Shown here: positions 1 to 6,797 of the stretch, in pieces | How positions within the stretch are numbered: position 1 is the stretch's first letter | How the letters are laid out: each line of letters starts with the position of its first letter | From: JBLHUT01 sp047629975 | GTDB taxonomy: Bacteria > Pseudomonadota > Alphaproteobacteria > Rhodobacterales > Rhodobacteraceae | Assembly (NCBI GenBank): GCA_047629975.1 | Contig: JBLHUT010000135.1 | Span: 1-9,400 of the forward strand | Direction: 5' to 3' | DNA: 9,400 bases | Program-made: the position numbers and the translations under genes | The notes under the pieces: generated by a model | Told to the model about the DNA's origin: nothing | Seen by the model: the letters and a program-made list of their open reading frames with translations, nothing else | Database searches by the model: none

Positions 1-707
1 AACACGACGCCGACAGCACGGCCTTCATTCAACTCCACATGGCGGGTGTGGGCGTGGGTCGTCACCCTAAGGTTGCTGCGACCCCGCACCGGACGCAAAA
101 ACGCCTTTGACGTGTTCCACCGGAATCCGGCGCGTTGGTTGACCTGAAAATAGCCGACACCTTCGTTCGTACCGGTGTTGAAATCATCGGTGGCAGGGAT
201 GCCCGCCGCCACGCAAGCCTCGGCAAACGCATCAAGGATTTCCCAAGTCGTGCGTGGTTTTTCAACCCGCCACTCGCCACCAGCCCCGTGCATGTCGGAT
301 GCGCCGTCGAAATGATCCTCGGATTTAAGGAACCACGGCAGAACGTCGTCCCATCCCCAGCCAGTATTGCCCATTTGCCGCCACTGGTCGTAATCCGCAG
401 CCTGCCCGCGCATGTAGATCATACCGTTGATCGAACTACAGCCACCCAGAACCTTGCCGCGCGGATACCCGATGCTGCGCCCGTTCAATCCCGCTTGCGC
501 CTCAGTCGAAAAACACCAGTCCGTGCGCGGATTGCCGATGCAATACAGATACCCGACCGGAATATGGATCCACGGATACGTGTCCTTACCCCCCGCCTCA
601 AGCAACAGCACGCGCGTTTTCGGGTCTTCGGACAACCGGTTGGCAAGCACACAGCCTGCCGATCCCGCGCCAACGATGATGTAGTCATAGCTGCCGTGAT
701 CTTTCAT
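1..707 (-). CDS. GMC-family FAD-dependent oxidoreductase (choline/alcohol dehydrogenase-like), N-terminal part
   Basis: The first 235 codons are present; the rest lies beyond the window edge. The start ATG (707-705) follows an AAGGAAAG ribosome-binding site about 8 bases upstream. The protein opens with a Rossmann dinucleotide-binding motif, V-G-A-G-S-A-G at residues 12-18, and the adenine-ribose-binding acidic residue lies in LLLEAGG (E37). Residues 81-95 read YPRGKVLGGCSSING, the GMC oxidoreductase signature 1, followed by MRGQAADYDQW. These features are diagnostic of the glucose-methanol-choline oxidoreductase family, which oxidises alcohols to aldehydes with FAD. The exact substrate cannot be read from this half; relatives are often annotated choline dehydrogenase or BetA-like, but that name is frequently wrong. 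It is divergent from the nitrile hydratase operon with an 89-bp shared upstream region. No signal peptide is seen, so it is probably cytoplasmic. Confidence 0.93.
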   Translation of the reverse strand, partial: MKDHGSYDYIIVGAGSAGCVLANRLSEDPKTRVLLLEAGGKDTYPWIHIPVGYLYCIGNPRTDWCFSTEAQAGLNGRSIGYPRGKVLGGCSSINGMIYMRGQAADYDQWRQMGNTGWGWDDVLPWFLKSEDHFDGASDMHGAGGEWRVEKPRTTWEILDAFAEACVAAGIPATDDFNTGTNEGVGYFQVNQRAGFRWNTSKAFLRPVRGRSNLRVTTHAHTRHVELNEGRAVGVV

Positions 708-796
708 GCGCGTGGCTTTCCTTGCTGAAGTGTTCACAGCCGTAGACTCACCGGCAAAGGGATGCAAGAAACGAGGTATCCTCAGGAGCAGGGAAT
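708..796. promoter_or_regulatory. Divergent intergenic region, expected promoters of the GMC oxidoreductase and nitrile hydratase operon
   Basis: Both flanking genes start here and point outwards, so promoters for both directions are expected within these 89 bases. A weak minus-strand candidate is TTGCAT (767-762) and TACGGC (744-739) with a 17-base spacer. No convincing plus-strand -35/-10 pair was found. The region also contains the ribosome-binding sites of both genes (AGGAG at 784-788 for the alpha subunit) and a short palindrome GAGG-TAT-CCTC at 773-783. No operator could be assigned to a known regulator family. Confidence 0.45.
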
Positions 797-1435
797 ATGC
801 ACGATCACAGCCACGACCATTCGCATGACCACGACAACACACTTGATCCGATGACCGCCCGGGTCAAAGCATTGGAAACGATCCTGACCCGCAAGGGCCT
901 GATCGATCCGGCGGCCATCGACGAGATCGTCGAGACGTATGAGACCCGCGTCGGGCCGCGCAACGGCGCACGCGTCGTTGCAAAAGCATGGCTTGATCCC
1001 GAATTTCGCGCATGGCTCGAAACCGATGCCACCGCCGCAATCGGCGCGCTCGGCTTTGCCGGACGACAGGCCGAGCACATGGAGGCGCTGTTCAACACTC
1101 CCGGGTTGCACAACGTCGTCGTGTGCACTTTGTGCAGTTGCTACCCGTGGGCTGTTCTGGGCCTGCCACCGGTGTGGTACAAATCCCCCCCCTACCGGTC
1201 GCGTGTGGTTGTCGAACCCCGCGTGGTTCTGGCCGAATTCGGCCTGACCCTGCCCGAAACGACGCACGTGCGCGTCTGGGACAGCACGTCAGAGCTGCGG
1301 TATCTGGTGATTCCGATGCGCCCTGAGGGTACCGACGGCTGGTCCCAAGAGGCACTCGCCGCACTGGTCACCCGCGATTCAATGATCGGCACGGGGCTTG
1401 CACAAGCGCCATCGACCCAAGAGGCACGCGCATGA
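797..1435 (+). CDS. nthA: Nitrile hydratase alpha subunit, cobalt type
   Basis: Nitrile hydratase hydrates nitriles to amides in the cytoplasm as an alpha/beta heterodimer, or a dimer of heterodimers. The alpha subunit holds the non-corrin metal in a claw of three cysteines and two backbone amides. That claw is at residues 110-115, V-C-T-L-C-S-C followed by YPW. The threonine at the second claw position is characteristic of cobalt enzymes; iron enzymes have serine. In the family C113 and C115 would be oxidised to sulfinic and sulfenic acid. The 212-residue length is normal. The first 13 residues (MHDHSHDHSHDHD) form a His/Asp-rich tail that could bind metal. The start is supported by AGGAG at 784-788, 8 bases upstream. 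The stop overlaps the beta start as ATGA. Confidence 0.97.
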   Translation: MHDHSHDHSHDHDNTLDPMTARVKALETILTRKGLIDPAAIDEIVETYETRVGPRNGARVVAKAWLDPEFRAWLETDATAAIGALGFAGRQAEHMEALFNTPGLHNVVVCTLCSCYPWAVLGLPPVWYKSPPYRSRVVVEPRVVLAEFGLTLPETTHVRVWDSTSELRYLVIPMRPEGTDGWSQEALAALVTRDSMIGTGLAQAPSTQEARA

Positions 1436-2091
1436 ACGGGCCTCATGACCTTGGCGGGCGGGCCGGATTTGGCCCGGTCGTAGTGGAAACCGACGAGCCG
1501 GTTTTTCACGCCGAATGGGAAAAACGCGCCCTCGGCCTGACGCTTTGTGCCGGTGTTCTGGGGTATTGGCCACTGGACGCGGGCCGCTTTGCCCGTGAAA
1601 GCCTTGCCCCGGCAGTGTACTATAGCTCCAGTTATTACGAGATCTGGTTCCGCGCGCTGGAGGCTCTTTTGATCCGGCACGGTGAAGTCACCGCGCAAGA
1701 AATTGCTGCCGGACAGATGCTTCAGCCCGGCCTGCGGGCCGACCGCTGCATGAGCGCAGACAAGGTGTTCAACGTTCTGTCAAAAGGCGGGCCGGTCAAT
1801 CGGACTGCCACCGGCACACCGCGTTTCAAGGTCGGTGACGCGGTGCGCACCACCGCCACACTCGCCAGCGGGCATACCCGCCTGCCCGGTTATGCACGTG
1901 ACAAAGCCGGCATTGTTACTGCAATGCACGGCGCACATGTCTTTCCCGACAGCAACGCCCACGGCCTGGGCGAGGCGCCGCACTGGCTTTATACCGTTGA
2001 ATTCGATGGCGAAACCCTGTGGGGGGCGCGGGCCGAACCGGGCACGACAATGCGCATCGACGCGTGGGAGGCCTATCTTGTCCCGTCCTGA
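1432..2091 (+). CDS. nthB: Nitrile hydratase beta subunit
   Basis: This 219-residue protein is the partner of the alpha subunit and completes the active site at the dimer interface. It opens with MNGPHDLGG, the usual beta N-terminus. R52 (in AGRFARE), Y68 (in SSSYYEIW) and the arginine in HTRLPGYAR (R156) correspond to the conserved beta residues that touch the oxidised claw cysteines and the substrate pocket in structurally characterised cobalt enzymes. Residues 130-219 form the C-terminal SH3-like barrel, starting at RFKVGDAVR and containing the typical HTRLPGYARDKAG and PHWLYTVEFDGETLWG segments. The 4-bp ATGA overlap with the alpha gene and an AGAGG sequence upstream suggest coupled translation. 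All key residues are intact, so the enzyme looks functional. Confidence 0.97.
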   Translation: MNGPHDLGGRAGFGPVVVETDEPVFHAEWEKRALGLTLCAGVLGYWPLDAGRFARESLAPAVYYSSSYYEIWFRALEALLIRHGEVTAQEIAAGQMLQPGLRADRCMSADKVFNVLSKGGPVNRTATGTPRFKVGDAVRTTATLASGHTRLPGYARDKAGIVTAMHGAHVFPDSNAHGLGEAPHWLYTVEFDGETLWGARAEPGTTMRIDAWEAYLVPS

Positions 2092-2440
2092 TGCACCCGT
2101 ATTTGATGCGCCCGTATTTGATGCGCCGTGGCAGGCGCAGGTTTTTGCGCTGGCGGTTGGATTGAACGAGGCAGGGGTGTTCAGCTGGACCGATTGGGCC
2201 GCGACCTTTTCGGATGTGATTGCGCGCGAACAGGCCCCCGAGGCCCCCTCGAACGACGAATACTACCGGTGTTGGCTGATTGCGCTTGAGCAGATGTTGA
2301 CCGCGCGCGGATTGGCGGATGCCGAAACTGTGGGGGCTGTGACACAAGCCTGGCACCGCGCCGCACAGGCAACCCCGCACGGGGCGCCAATCCTGCTGGC
2401 CAACGATCCCTATTCTTCCGGTTTGGGGGCCTCGTCATAA
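2078..2440 (+). CDS. Nitrile hydratase accessory (activator) protein, P14K/NhlE-like, homologous to the beta-subunit N-terminus
   Basis: The reading frame gives about 120 residues from a TTG at 2078, which has a good GGGAGG site at 2066-2071 six bases upstream and overlaps the beta gene by 14 bases. No in-frame ATG precedes the conserved part, so TTG is the best start. The protein resembles the N-terminal helical half of the beta subunit next door: PVFDAPWQAQ against PVFHAEWEKR, and DEYYRCWLIALEQML against SSYYEIWFRALEALL. It lacks the C-terminal barrel, and the beta R52 segment (GRFARE) aligns with ATFSDV, so the catalytic arginine is missing. Known proteins of this type bind apo-alpha and help load cobalt by subunit swapping. 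Its gene position and length fit that role; function here is inferred. Its 3' end overlaps ccoS on the opposite strand. Confidence 0.87.
   Translation: MSRPDAPVFDAPVFDAPWQAQVFALAVGLNEAGVFSWTDWAATFSDVIAREQAPEAPSNDEYYRCWLIALEQMLTARGLADAETVGAVTQAWHRAAQATPHGAPILLANDPYSSGLGASS
2090..2119 (+). repeat. 15-bp tandem duplication within the activator gene
   Basis: GATGCACCCGTATTT (2090-2104) is followed directly by GATGCGCCCGTATTT (2105-2119), identical except for one A/G difference, and then by a partial third copy GATGCGCC. The unit is a multiple of three, so the frame is kept, giving D-A-P-V-F-D-A-P-V-F-D-A-P near the protein N-terminus. It looks like a slippage-type in-frame duplication. Confidence 0.9.
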
Positions 2441-2574
2441 TCGGGGCTTAAAATGCGCGCACTGTTCCCGTCAGGGTCATCGAATTGCCCGCGCCGCGCA
2501 GCCCACACAAAACCGAACAACCACAAAGCCCCGATAAGCACCGACACCGGAATCAGAAACACCAGAACATTCAT
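2410..2574 (-). CDS. ccoS: CcoS, cbb3 oxidase assembly protein
   Basis: This is a 54-residue single-span membrane protein. Residues 1-24 (MNVLVFLIPVSVLIGAL and onward) form a transmembrane helix, followed by the family-typical WAARRGQFDDPDGNS and an acidic tail. CcoS is required in Rhodobacter for fitting heme and copper cofactors into the cbb3 oxidase catalytic subunit. The ATG at 2574-2572 overlaps the ccoI stop as ATGA, and TAAGGAT lies a little upstream. A longer upstream reading to 2709 would merely run back through ccoI and was discarded. It is the last gene of the ccoGHIS block, and its final 31 bases overlap the end of the convergent nitrile hydratase activator gene. Confidence 0.95.
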   Translation of the reverse strand: MNVLVFLIPVSVLIGALWLFGFVWAARRGQFDDPDGNSARILSPDYDEAPKPEE

Positions 2575-4745
2575 GACGATTTCATCCTTACCGCATTCAA
2601 AGACACAAAGATCGACGAGCCCGACATGGCAAGTGCCGCGATCAACGGCGTGACAAAGCCCAAGACCGCAACGGGCACCGCCACGGCGTTGTAAATCGCC
2701 GCAATCCACAAATTCTGACGCATCCGGCGACGGGCCAGATGGGCCAAATCAAGCATATCGGGCAAGGCCCGCAAATCATCCCGCAACAAAACAACATCCG
2801 CCACCGCGCGCGACGCATCCACCGCCGCCGCCGGAGACGCCGACACATGCGCCGCCCCAAGAGCCGCCGTATCGTTTAACCCGTCCCCCACCATCAAGAC
2901 CCGTATCCCCGCGTCGGACAATTTGGAAATATAGGCCAGTTTTTCCTCGGGGCCGACGTTCGACAACGCCAGTGCGATACCTGCCTGACCGGCAACATGT
3001 GCCACATTCGCGGCATTATCACCCGACAACAGCGTCACCGGAAGGCCCATCGCCTCAAGCCGCGCAACGGTCTCGGCGGCCCCCTCGCGCAAAGTATCGT
3101 TGAAACACAGCGGTAGCGGCGGCAGTTGTCCGTCATCCACCCATGTCGCCAGTCGGTCGATCCCCGGCACGCCCAGCCAATCCGCAGAGCCAAGCCGCAC
3201 GCGCCGCCCTTCGAATACGGCCTCGACGCCGCGCCCCGGGTATTCACAGACCTGCGAAAGCACCACAGACGGCGTGCCACGCCGACGGGCGGTATCGGCC
3301 AACGCCCGCGCCAGCGGATGTGCCGATCCACGTGCCAGTGTTGCCGCCAACGCGAATTGCGCCTGCGACAGGCCGTGCCCTTCATCCAGCGACGGCGTGC
3401 CTTTGGTCAGGGTGCCGGTCTTGTCGAAAACAACCTGATCCACATCACAAAGCCGCTCTAGCGCGGTTGGGGATTTGACCAGAATACCGCGTCGGAACAA
3501 TCGCCCTGTCGCCACCGTCGACACCGCAGGAATAGCCAGCGCAAGCGCACAAGGGCAGGTGATGATCAAAACGGCCACCGCGATATTGACCGCCAGCCGC
3601 AGATCTCCGCTCAGAAAATACCAACCGCAAAAGGCCAGTAACGCCACCGCGTGCACCAGCGGCACATAAAGCCCCGCCGCCTTGTCCGCCAGCGACGCAT
3701 ACCGCGACCTTGCGCGCTCTGCGACTTCGACCAACGCCCGCAAGCGGTGCAGCGTCGAATCGCGCCCCAAAGCCGTCAACTCGATGACCAACGGCCCCGT
3801 CAGGGTCACCTCGCCCGCATGAACCGCATCGCCTGAACCCGCCCGCACCGGCATGGATTCTCCGGTCAGCAGCGCGCGGTCCAGATCGGTCTGTCCCTCG
3901 ATGATCCGCCCGTCCACCGGAATACGCGTGCCCGGCACGACCCTGATCCGGTCACCGATGGCAAGGGCGGCAATGGCCACGTTCTCTTCGGTGTCCCCAC
4001 AGATGCGCATGGCACGAGGGGTCTCCAGAGCAGCAAGCTCGTCCGCAGCAGACCGCGCCGCCATCCGCGCCCGGTGATCCAGAAACCGCCCGATCAACAG
4101 GAAAAATGTCAGCGACAAGGCCGCATCGAAATAGGCATGCAGCCCCCCTTGCGTCACCTCGAACACAGACATGCAAACCGCAAGCGTGATCGCCAGCGTG
4201 ATCGGCACATCCATATTGACCCGCCCGACACGCACTGCGGCCACCGCACTGGCAAAGAAGGGTTGCGCACAAAATCCGACCGCCGGAATGGCAATCATGG
4301 CAGACACCCAGTGGAACAGATCGCGTGTCGCGTCCTCGGCGCCGGCCCAGACAGCCACCGACAACAGCATCACGTTCATCATCGCAAACCCCGCCACCGC
4401 AATGCGCAGCACCAGATTGCGCGCCGTTGCGTCGGTTGCGGTGGCCGCGATGGTTTCCGGGTCCAAAGGCTGCGCGGCGAACCCTGCGGCCGCAAGGGCC
4501 GCCACCAGCGACGCGGCATTAACGTACGGCTGCGACTGCACCGTGGCGCGTTTCTGCGTCAGGTTCACACGCGCTTGCGACACGCCCGGCACCGCCTGCA
4601 ACGTGCGCTCCACCCCTGAAATACACGCAGCACAATGGATCGAAGGCAAGGACAGCAGCAGCGTCTGTGGTGCTGCGACCTTGCTTTTGGCCGGATCGAT
4701 TTCAAGCGGAGGCAGCTCGACACAGGCGGGGCAGATGGCGGTCAT
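2571..4745 (-). CDS. ccoI: CcoI, copper-translocating P1B-type ATPase for cbb3 oxidase assembly
   Basis: CcoI (FixI) is an inner-membrane copper ATPase that supplies copper for CuB of the cbb3 oxidase. The 724-residue protein has an N-terminal C-P-A-C pair (C5, C8), then a heavy-metal-associated domain with HCAAC at 37-41. Membrane helices follow in the 111-221 region. The actuator domain carries TGES at 294-297, and the membrane metal site is C-P-C at 397-399. The phosphorylation loop is DKTGT at 441-445 (D441 is the acceptor), the nucleotide-binding HP is at 476-477, and the hinge GDGLND is at 620-625. Two terminal helices lie at roughly 675-718. All P1B catalytic motifs are intact. It overlaps ccoH and ccoS by 4 bases each; its own ribosome-binding site is weak, so translation is probably coupled. 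Confidence 0.97.
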   Translation of the reverse strand: MTAICPACVELPPLEIDPAKSKVAAPQTLLLSLPSIHCAACISGVERTLQAVPGVSQARVNLTQKRATVQSQPYVNAASLVAALAAAGFAAQPLDPETIAATATDATARNLVLRIAVAGFAMMNVMLLSVAVWAGAEDATRDLFHWVSAMIAIPAVGFCAQPFFASAVAAVRVGRVNMDVPITLAITLAVCMSVFEVTQGGLHAYFDAALSLTFFLLIGRFLDHRARMAARSAADELAALETPRAMRICGDTEENVAIAALAIGDRIRVVPGTRIPVDGRIIEGQTDLDRALLTGESMPVRAGSGDAVHAGEVTLTGPLVIELTALGRDSTLHRLRALVEVAERARSRYASLADKAAGLYVPLVHAVALLAFCGWYFLSGDLRLAVNIAVAVLIITCPCALALAIPAVSTVATGRLFRRGILVKSPTALERLCDVDQVVFDKTGTLTKGTPSLDEGHGLSQAQFALAATLARGSAHPLARALADTARRRGTPSVVLSQVCEYPGRGVEAVFEGRRVRLGSADWLGVPGIDRLATWVDDGQLPPLPLCFNDTLREGAAETVARLEAMGLPVTLLSGDNAANVAHVAGQAGIALALSNVGPEEKLAYISKLSDAGIRVLMVGDGLNDTAALGAAHVSASPAAAVDASRAVADVVLLRDDLRALPDMLDLAHLARRRMRQNLWIAAIYNAVAVPVAVLGFVTPLIAALAMSGSSIFVSLNAVRMKSS

Positions 4746-5206
4746 TTTGTGACCATCTCGCGCAACACGATGCGGCGGCGGAACAACGTGCCGTCCTCGG
4801 CATGGGCCACAAGACGCAGGTTCCAGTTGCCCGGCGCGACCTCCACAGGGGCACGAAACCCTTCGTCCGAGGCGGCGAACGTCAGACTCTGGTCATCCGC
4901 CACATGCGTCGCACGGCCAAACGTACCTGCAACCTGGGCCGAGCGGACAGGTTGCCCGTCTTGACCAAGGATCCGCACCACAAGGCCGGTTCCGACCAAG
5001 CGGGCCGATACAGTCCAGCCCAGCGCATCCTGCGCACGTTTATCGCGGTCGAACGACTGGCTGGCGACATAGCTGTTGCGCGTCTCAAGCCCCGGAAATG
5101 TCGCGACCGCCTGAAACGCCAGCGTCAGGTTGACGGTAATAATTATGCCAAAACCGATGGCGAACATCGCAAAAACCTTTGGTCCGGTGAGGGGATTAAA
5201 CATCAT
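4742..5206 (-). CDS. ccoH: CcoH (FixH), cbb3 oxidase assembly protein
   Basis: This 154-residue protein has a single N-terminal membrane helix at about residues 11-32 (FAMFAIGFGIIITVNLTLAF), which anchors a periplasmic beta-rich domain. The segment ATFPGLETRNSYVASQSFD is the conserved FixH stretch just after the helix. CcoH associates with the cbb3 oxidase during its assembly; FixH is also proposed to cooperate with the FixI ATPase encoded next. The gene overlaps ccoG (5203-5206) and ccoI (4742-4745) by 4 bases each, both as ATGA. Two consecutive ATG codons (MM) lie at the start; the first is used here because it forms the overlap. Confidence 0.95.
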   Translation of the reverse strand: MMFNPLTGPKVFAMFAIGFGIIITVNLTLAFQAVATFPGLETRNSYVASQSFDRDKRAQDALGWTVSARLVGTGLVVRILGQDGQPVRSAQVAGTFGRATHVADDQSLTFAASDEGFRAPVEVAPGNWNLRLVAHAEDGTLFRRRIVLREMVTK

Positions 5207-6636
5207 TGCGTCTCTTTTCCGTTGAATATTGTGTCCTGATAGGCCCTGTCACCGTTGCTGGTGTCCTCGATCCAGATCCGCACATCTGTACGGTCCGTTT
5301 TTGCAGCCTCTGACGAGGGCGGCGCCGAGATATAGACCCGCTGCAAGAATGTCGTATCGGCGGGTACGTAGGCCACGATGTAGGGCGTGCCCTCAAGCGT
5401 CAAAAACATGTGGCTGTCCGAGGTCAGGGATATTTTGAACGGTCGCATCTCACCGTGTTTGTTGCGCAAACGTACATCGTAAGTGTTGCGAATCGTTCCA
5501 TCCGCCAGCGTGACGAAGGTCGGGTTGCGGACCGGTGCCACCGTCAACTCGATGTCGGACCGCACGAACAACGCAAAAACCAGCGCCACACCGATCAAGC
5601 TCCACAGAGCGGTATAAATCATCACTCTGGGGCGCAGAATATGCTTTAGACGCGCGATCGGGGCCTGCCCCGCGCGCTCGGCCTCTTCGTCCTTGAGGGC
5701 GATATAGTCAATCAACCCGCGCGGTTTTCCGATACGCGCCATCACATCGTCACACGCATCGATACACAGTGCACAGGTGATACATTCCATCTGCTGACCG
5801 TCACGAATGTCGATCCCCATCGGGCAGACATTCACGCACGCCATGCAATCGATACAATCCCCCAAAGGTTCGACCTCTTCGGCTTTGCGGTGTTTGCCAC
5901 GCGGTTCTCCGCGCCAGTCGCGATAGGCAACCGTGAGCGTATCATTGTCGATCATTGCCCCCTGAATGCGCGGCCAGGGACAGGCATAGATACAGATCTG
6001 CTCTCGCATGAAACCGCCAAAGACAAACGTTGTCGCGGTCAGCACCGCAATCGTCAGCCATGCAATCATCGGGGCCTGAAGCGTCAACAGGTTACTGGCC
6101 AGCGTTGGCGCGTCAGTGAAATAGAACACCCAAGCCCCACCCGTCGCCACCGAAATCACAAGCCACACCCCCCATTTTGTCAGCCGCAGGCGCAGCTTTC
6201 GGGCATCATACTTTGCGTGCAAAAGCCGAACACGGGCATTGCGGTCCCCCTCGATCCAACGCTCCACCAGAATAAACAGATCGGTCCAGACCGTTTGCGG
6301 GCACGCATACCCGCACCACACACGCCCCAACGCCGAGGTGAACAAAAACAGCCCCAGACCGGCCATAATCAGCAATCCGGCAATAAAATAGAACTCGTGC
6401 GGCCAGATCTCGATCCAGAAGAAAAAGAACCGCCGCCCCGCCATATCCACAAGCACCGCCTGATCGGGCAGTTCGGGGCCACGGTCCCATTTCAACCACG
6501 GCGTGACGTAATAGATGCCAAGCGTGAACACCATGATCGCCCATTTCAGGTTCCGGAACGGACCTTTGACGCGGCGCGGAAAGATCGGCTCGCGGGCGAC
6601 ATAAAGATCAGGGGCTTTGTTATCGGCAGTGCTCAT
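5203..6636 (-). CDS. ccoG: CcoG (FixG/RdxA), membrane polyferredoxin linked to copper handling in cbb3 assembly
   Basis: CcoG is an inner-membrane iron-sulfur protein; Rhodobacter CcoG has been reported to act as a cupric reductase that helps deliver copper to cbb3 oxidase. From ATG 6636 the protein has 477 residues. Two C-x2-C-x2-C-x3-C sets lie at C261/264/267/271 and C285/288/291/295 and would bind 4Fe-4S clusters. Two membrane-associated C-x3-C-P motifs lie at C108/C112 and C215/C219. Helices are at about 34-50, 68-100, 154-173, 188-207 and 337-357, and the C-terminal part (360-477) is a periplasmic Ig-like domain. ATG 6636 is preferred because GGAG lies six bases upstream; in-frame ATGs at 6648 and 6675 are possible but have poorer support. 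It is the first gene of the ccoGHIS block, downstream of an FNR-type site. Confidence 0.95.
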   Translation of the reverse strand: MSTADNKAPDLYVAREPIFPRRVKGPFRNLKWAIMVFTLGIYYVTPWLKWDRGPELPDQAVLVDMAGRRFFFFWIEIWPHEFYFIAGLLIMAGLGLFLFTSALGRVWCGYACPQTVWTDLFILVERWIEGDRNARVRLLHAKYDARKLRLRLTKWGVWLVISVATGGAWVFYFTDAPTLASNLLTLQAPMIAWLTIAVLTATTFVFGGFMREQICIYACPWPRIQGAMIDNDTLTVAYRDWRGEPRGKHRKAEEVEPLGDCIDCMACVNVCPMGIDIRDGQQMECITCALCIDACDDVMARIGKPRGLIDYIALKDEEAERAGQAPIARLKHILRPRVMIYTALWSLIGVALVFALFVRSDIELTVAPVRNPTFVTLADGTIRNTYDVRLRNKHGEMRPFKISLTSDSHMFLTLEGTPYIVAYVPADTTFLQRVYISAPPSSEAAKTDRTDVRIWIEDTSNGDRAYQDTIFNGKETQ

Positions 6637-6704
6637 CTCTGGCTCCATTCGCAAGCGCGCGATGCGCCCAGACAAGGGTTTGAAGCGAATGGCGCGATGC
6701 GTCT

Positions 6705-6718
6705 TTGACCCACATCAA
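6705..6718. promoter_or_regulatory. FNR/FnrL-type binding site (anaerobox)
   Basis: The sequence TTGACCCACATCAA matches the FNR-family consensus TTGAY-N4-RTCAA at every specified position, and reads TTGATGTGGGTCAA on the minus strand. FnrL/FnrN control cco/fix oxidase genes in Rhodobacter and rhizobia, so oxygen-responsive activation of ccoGHIS is the likely role. Binding itself is inferred. Confidence 0.85.
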
Positions 6719-6756
6719 ACTGTTCAACAGGAAGGGCGAATTTGACACCTGCCGCC

Positions 6757-6787
6757 CTGCCCGTATCCGGCCTGGCCCGTATACGCC
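6757..6787. repeat. Imperfect GC-rich tandem repeat after ccoP
   Basis: CTGCCCGTATCCGGC (6757-6771) is followed directly by CTGGCCCGTATACGCC (6772-6787), sharing CCCGTAT and flanking bases, then CTGGC again. It begins about ten bases beyond the ccoP stop. Its meaning is unknown; it does not form an obvious intrinsic terminator. Confidence 0.5.
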
Positions 6788-6797
6788 CTGGCTGTCG

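Larger units (their letters stand above)
6637..6797 (-). promoter_or_regulatory. ccoP-ccoG intergenic region with probable ccoGHIS promoter
   Basis: This is the only sizeable gap in the cco locus, where most other junctions overlap or leave about 13 bases. It contains a perfect FNR-type palindrome and a GC-rich imperfect repeat just after the ccoP stop. The site centre is about 75 bases upstream of the ccoG ATG, leaving room for a transcription start and short leader. No clear -10 hexamer or U-tailed terminator could be identified, so read-through from ccoNOQP is also possible. Confidence 0.6.

Noticed and set aside
135..728. Plus-strand open frame of 197 codons at the left end
   Set aside because: It is antisense to the GMC oxidoreductase, whose FAD-binding motif and GMC signature are clear on the other strand.
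773..783. Short palindrome GAGG-TAT-CCTC before nthA
   Set aside because: Four-base arms next to a ribosome-binding site are easily due to chance, and I cannot tie it to a regulator or riboswitch.
1835..2077. Upstream extension of the activator gene to an ATG at 1835
   Set aside because: This stretch is the +1 shadow of the nitrile hydratase beta C-terminus; similarity to the beta N-terminus begins only after the TTG at 2078, which has a good ribosome-binding site.
2441..2480. Possible intrinsic terminator at the convergent junction
   Set aside because: No GC-rich hairpin followed by a T run could be found on either strand around the two stop codons.
4074..4752. Two overlapping plus-strand open frames of 181 and 193 codons opposite ccoI
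   Set aside because: Both are antisense to intact CcoI and have shadow-like composition and no motifs.
5890..6708. Plus-strand open frame of 272 codons opposite ccoG
   Set aside because: It is antisense to a well-supported CcoG, is rich in Arg/His/Pro/Gln as expected of a GC-rich shadow frame, has no recognisable domain, and runs through the FNR site.
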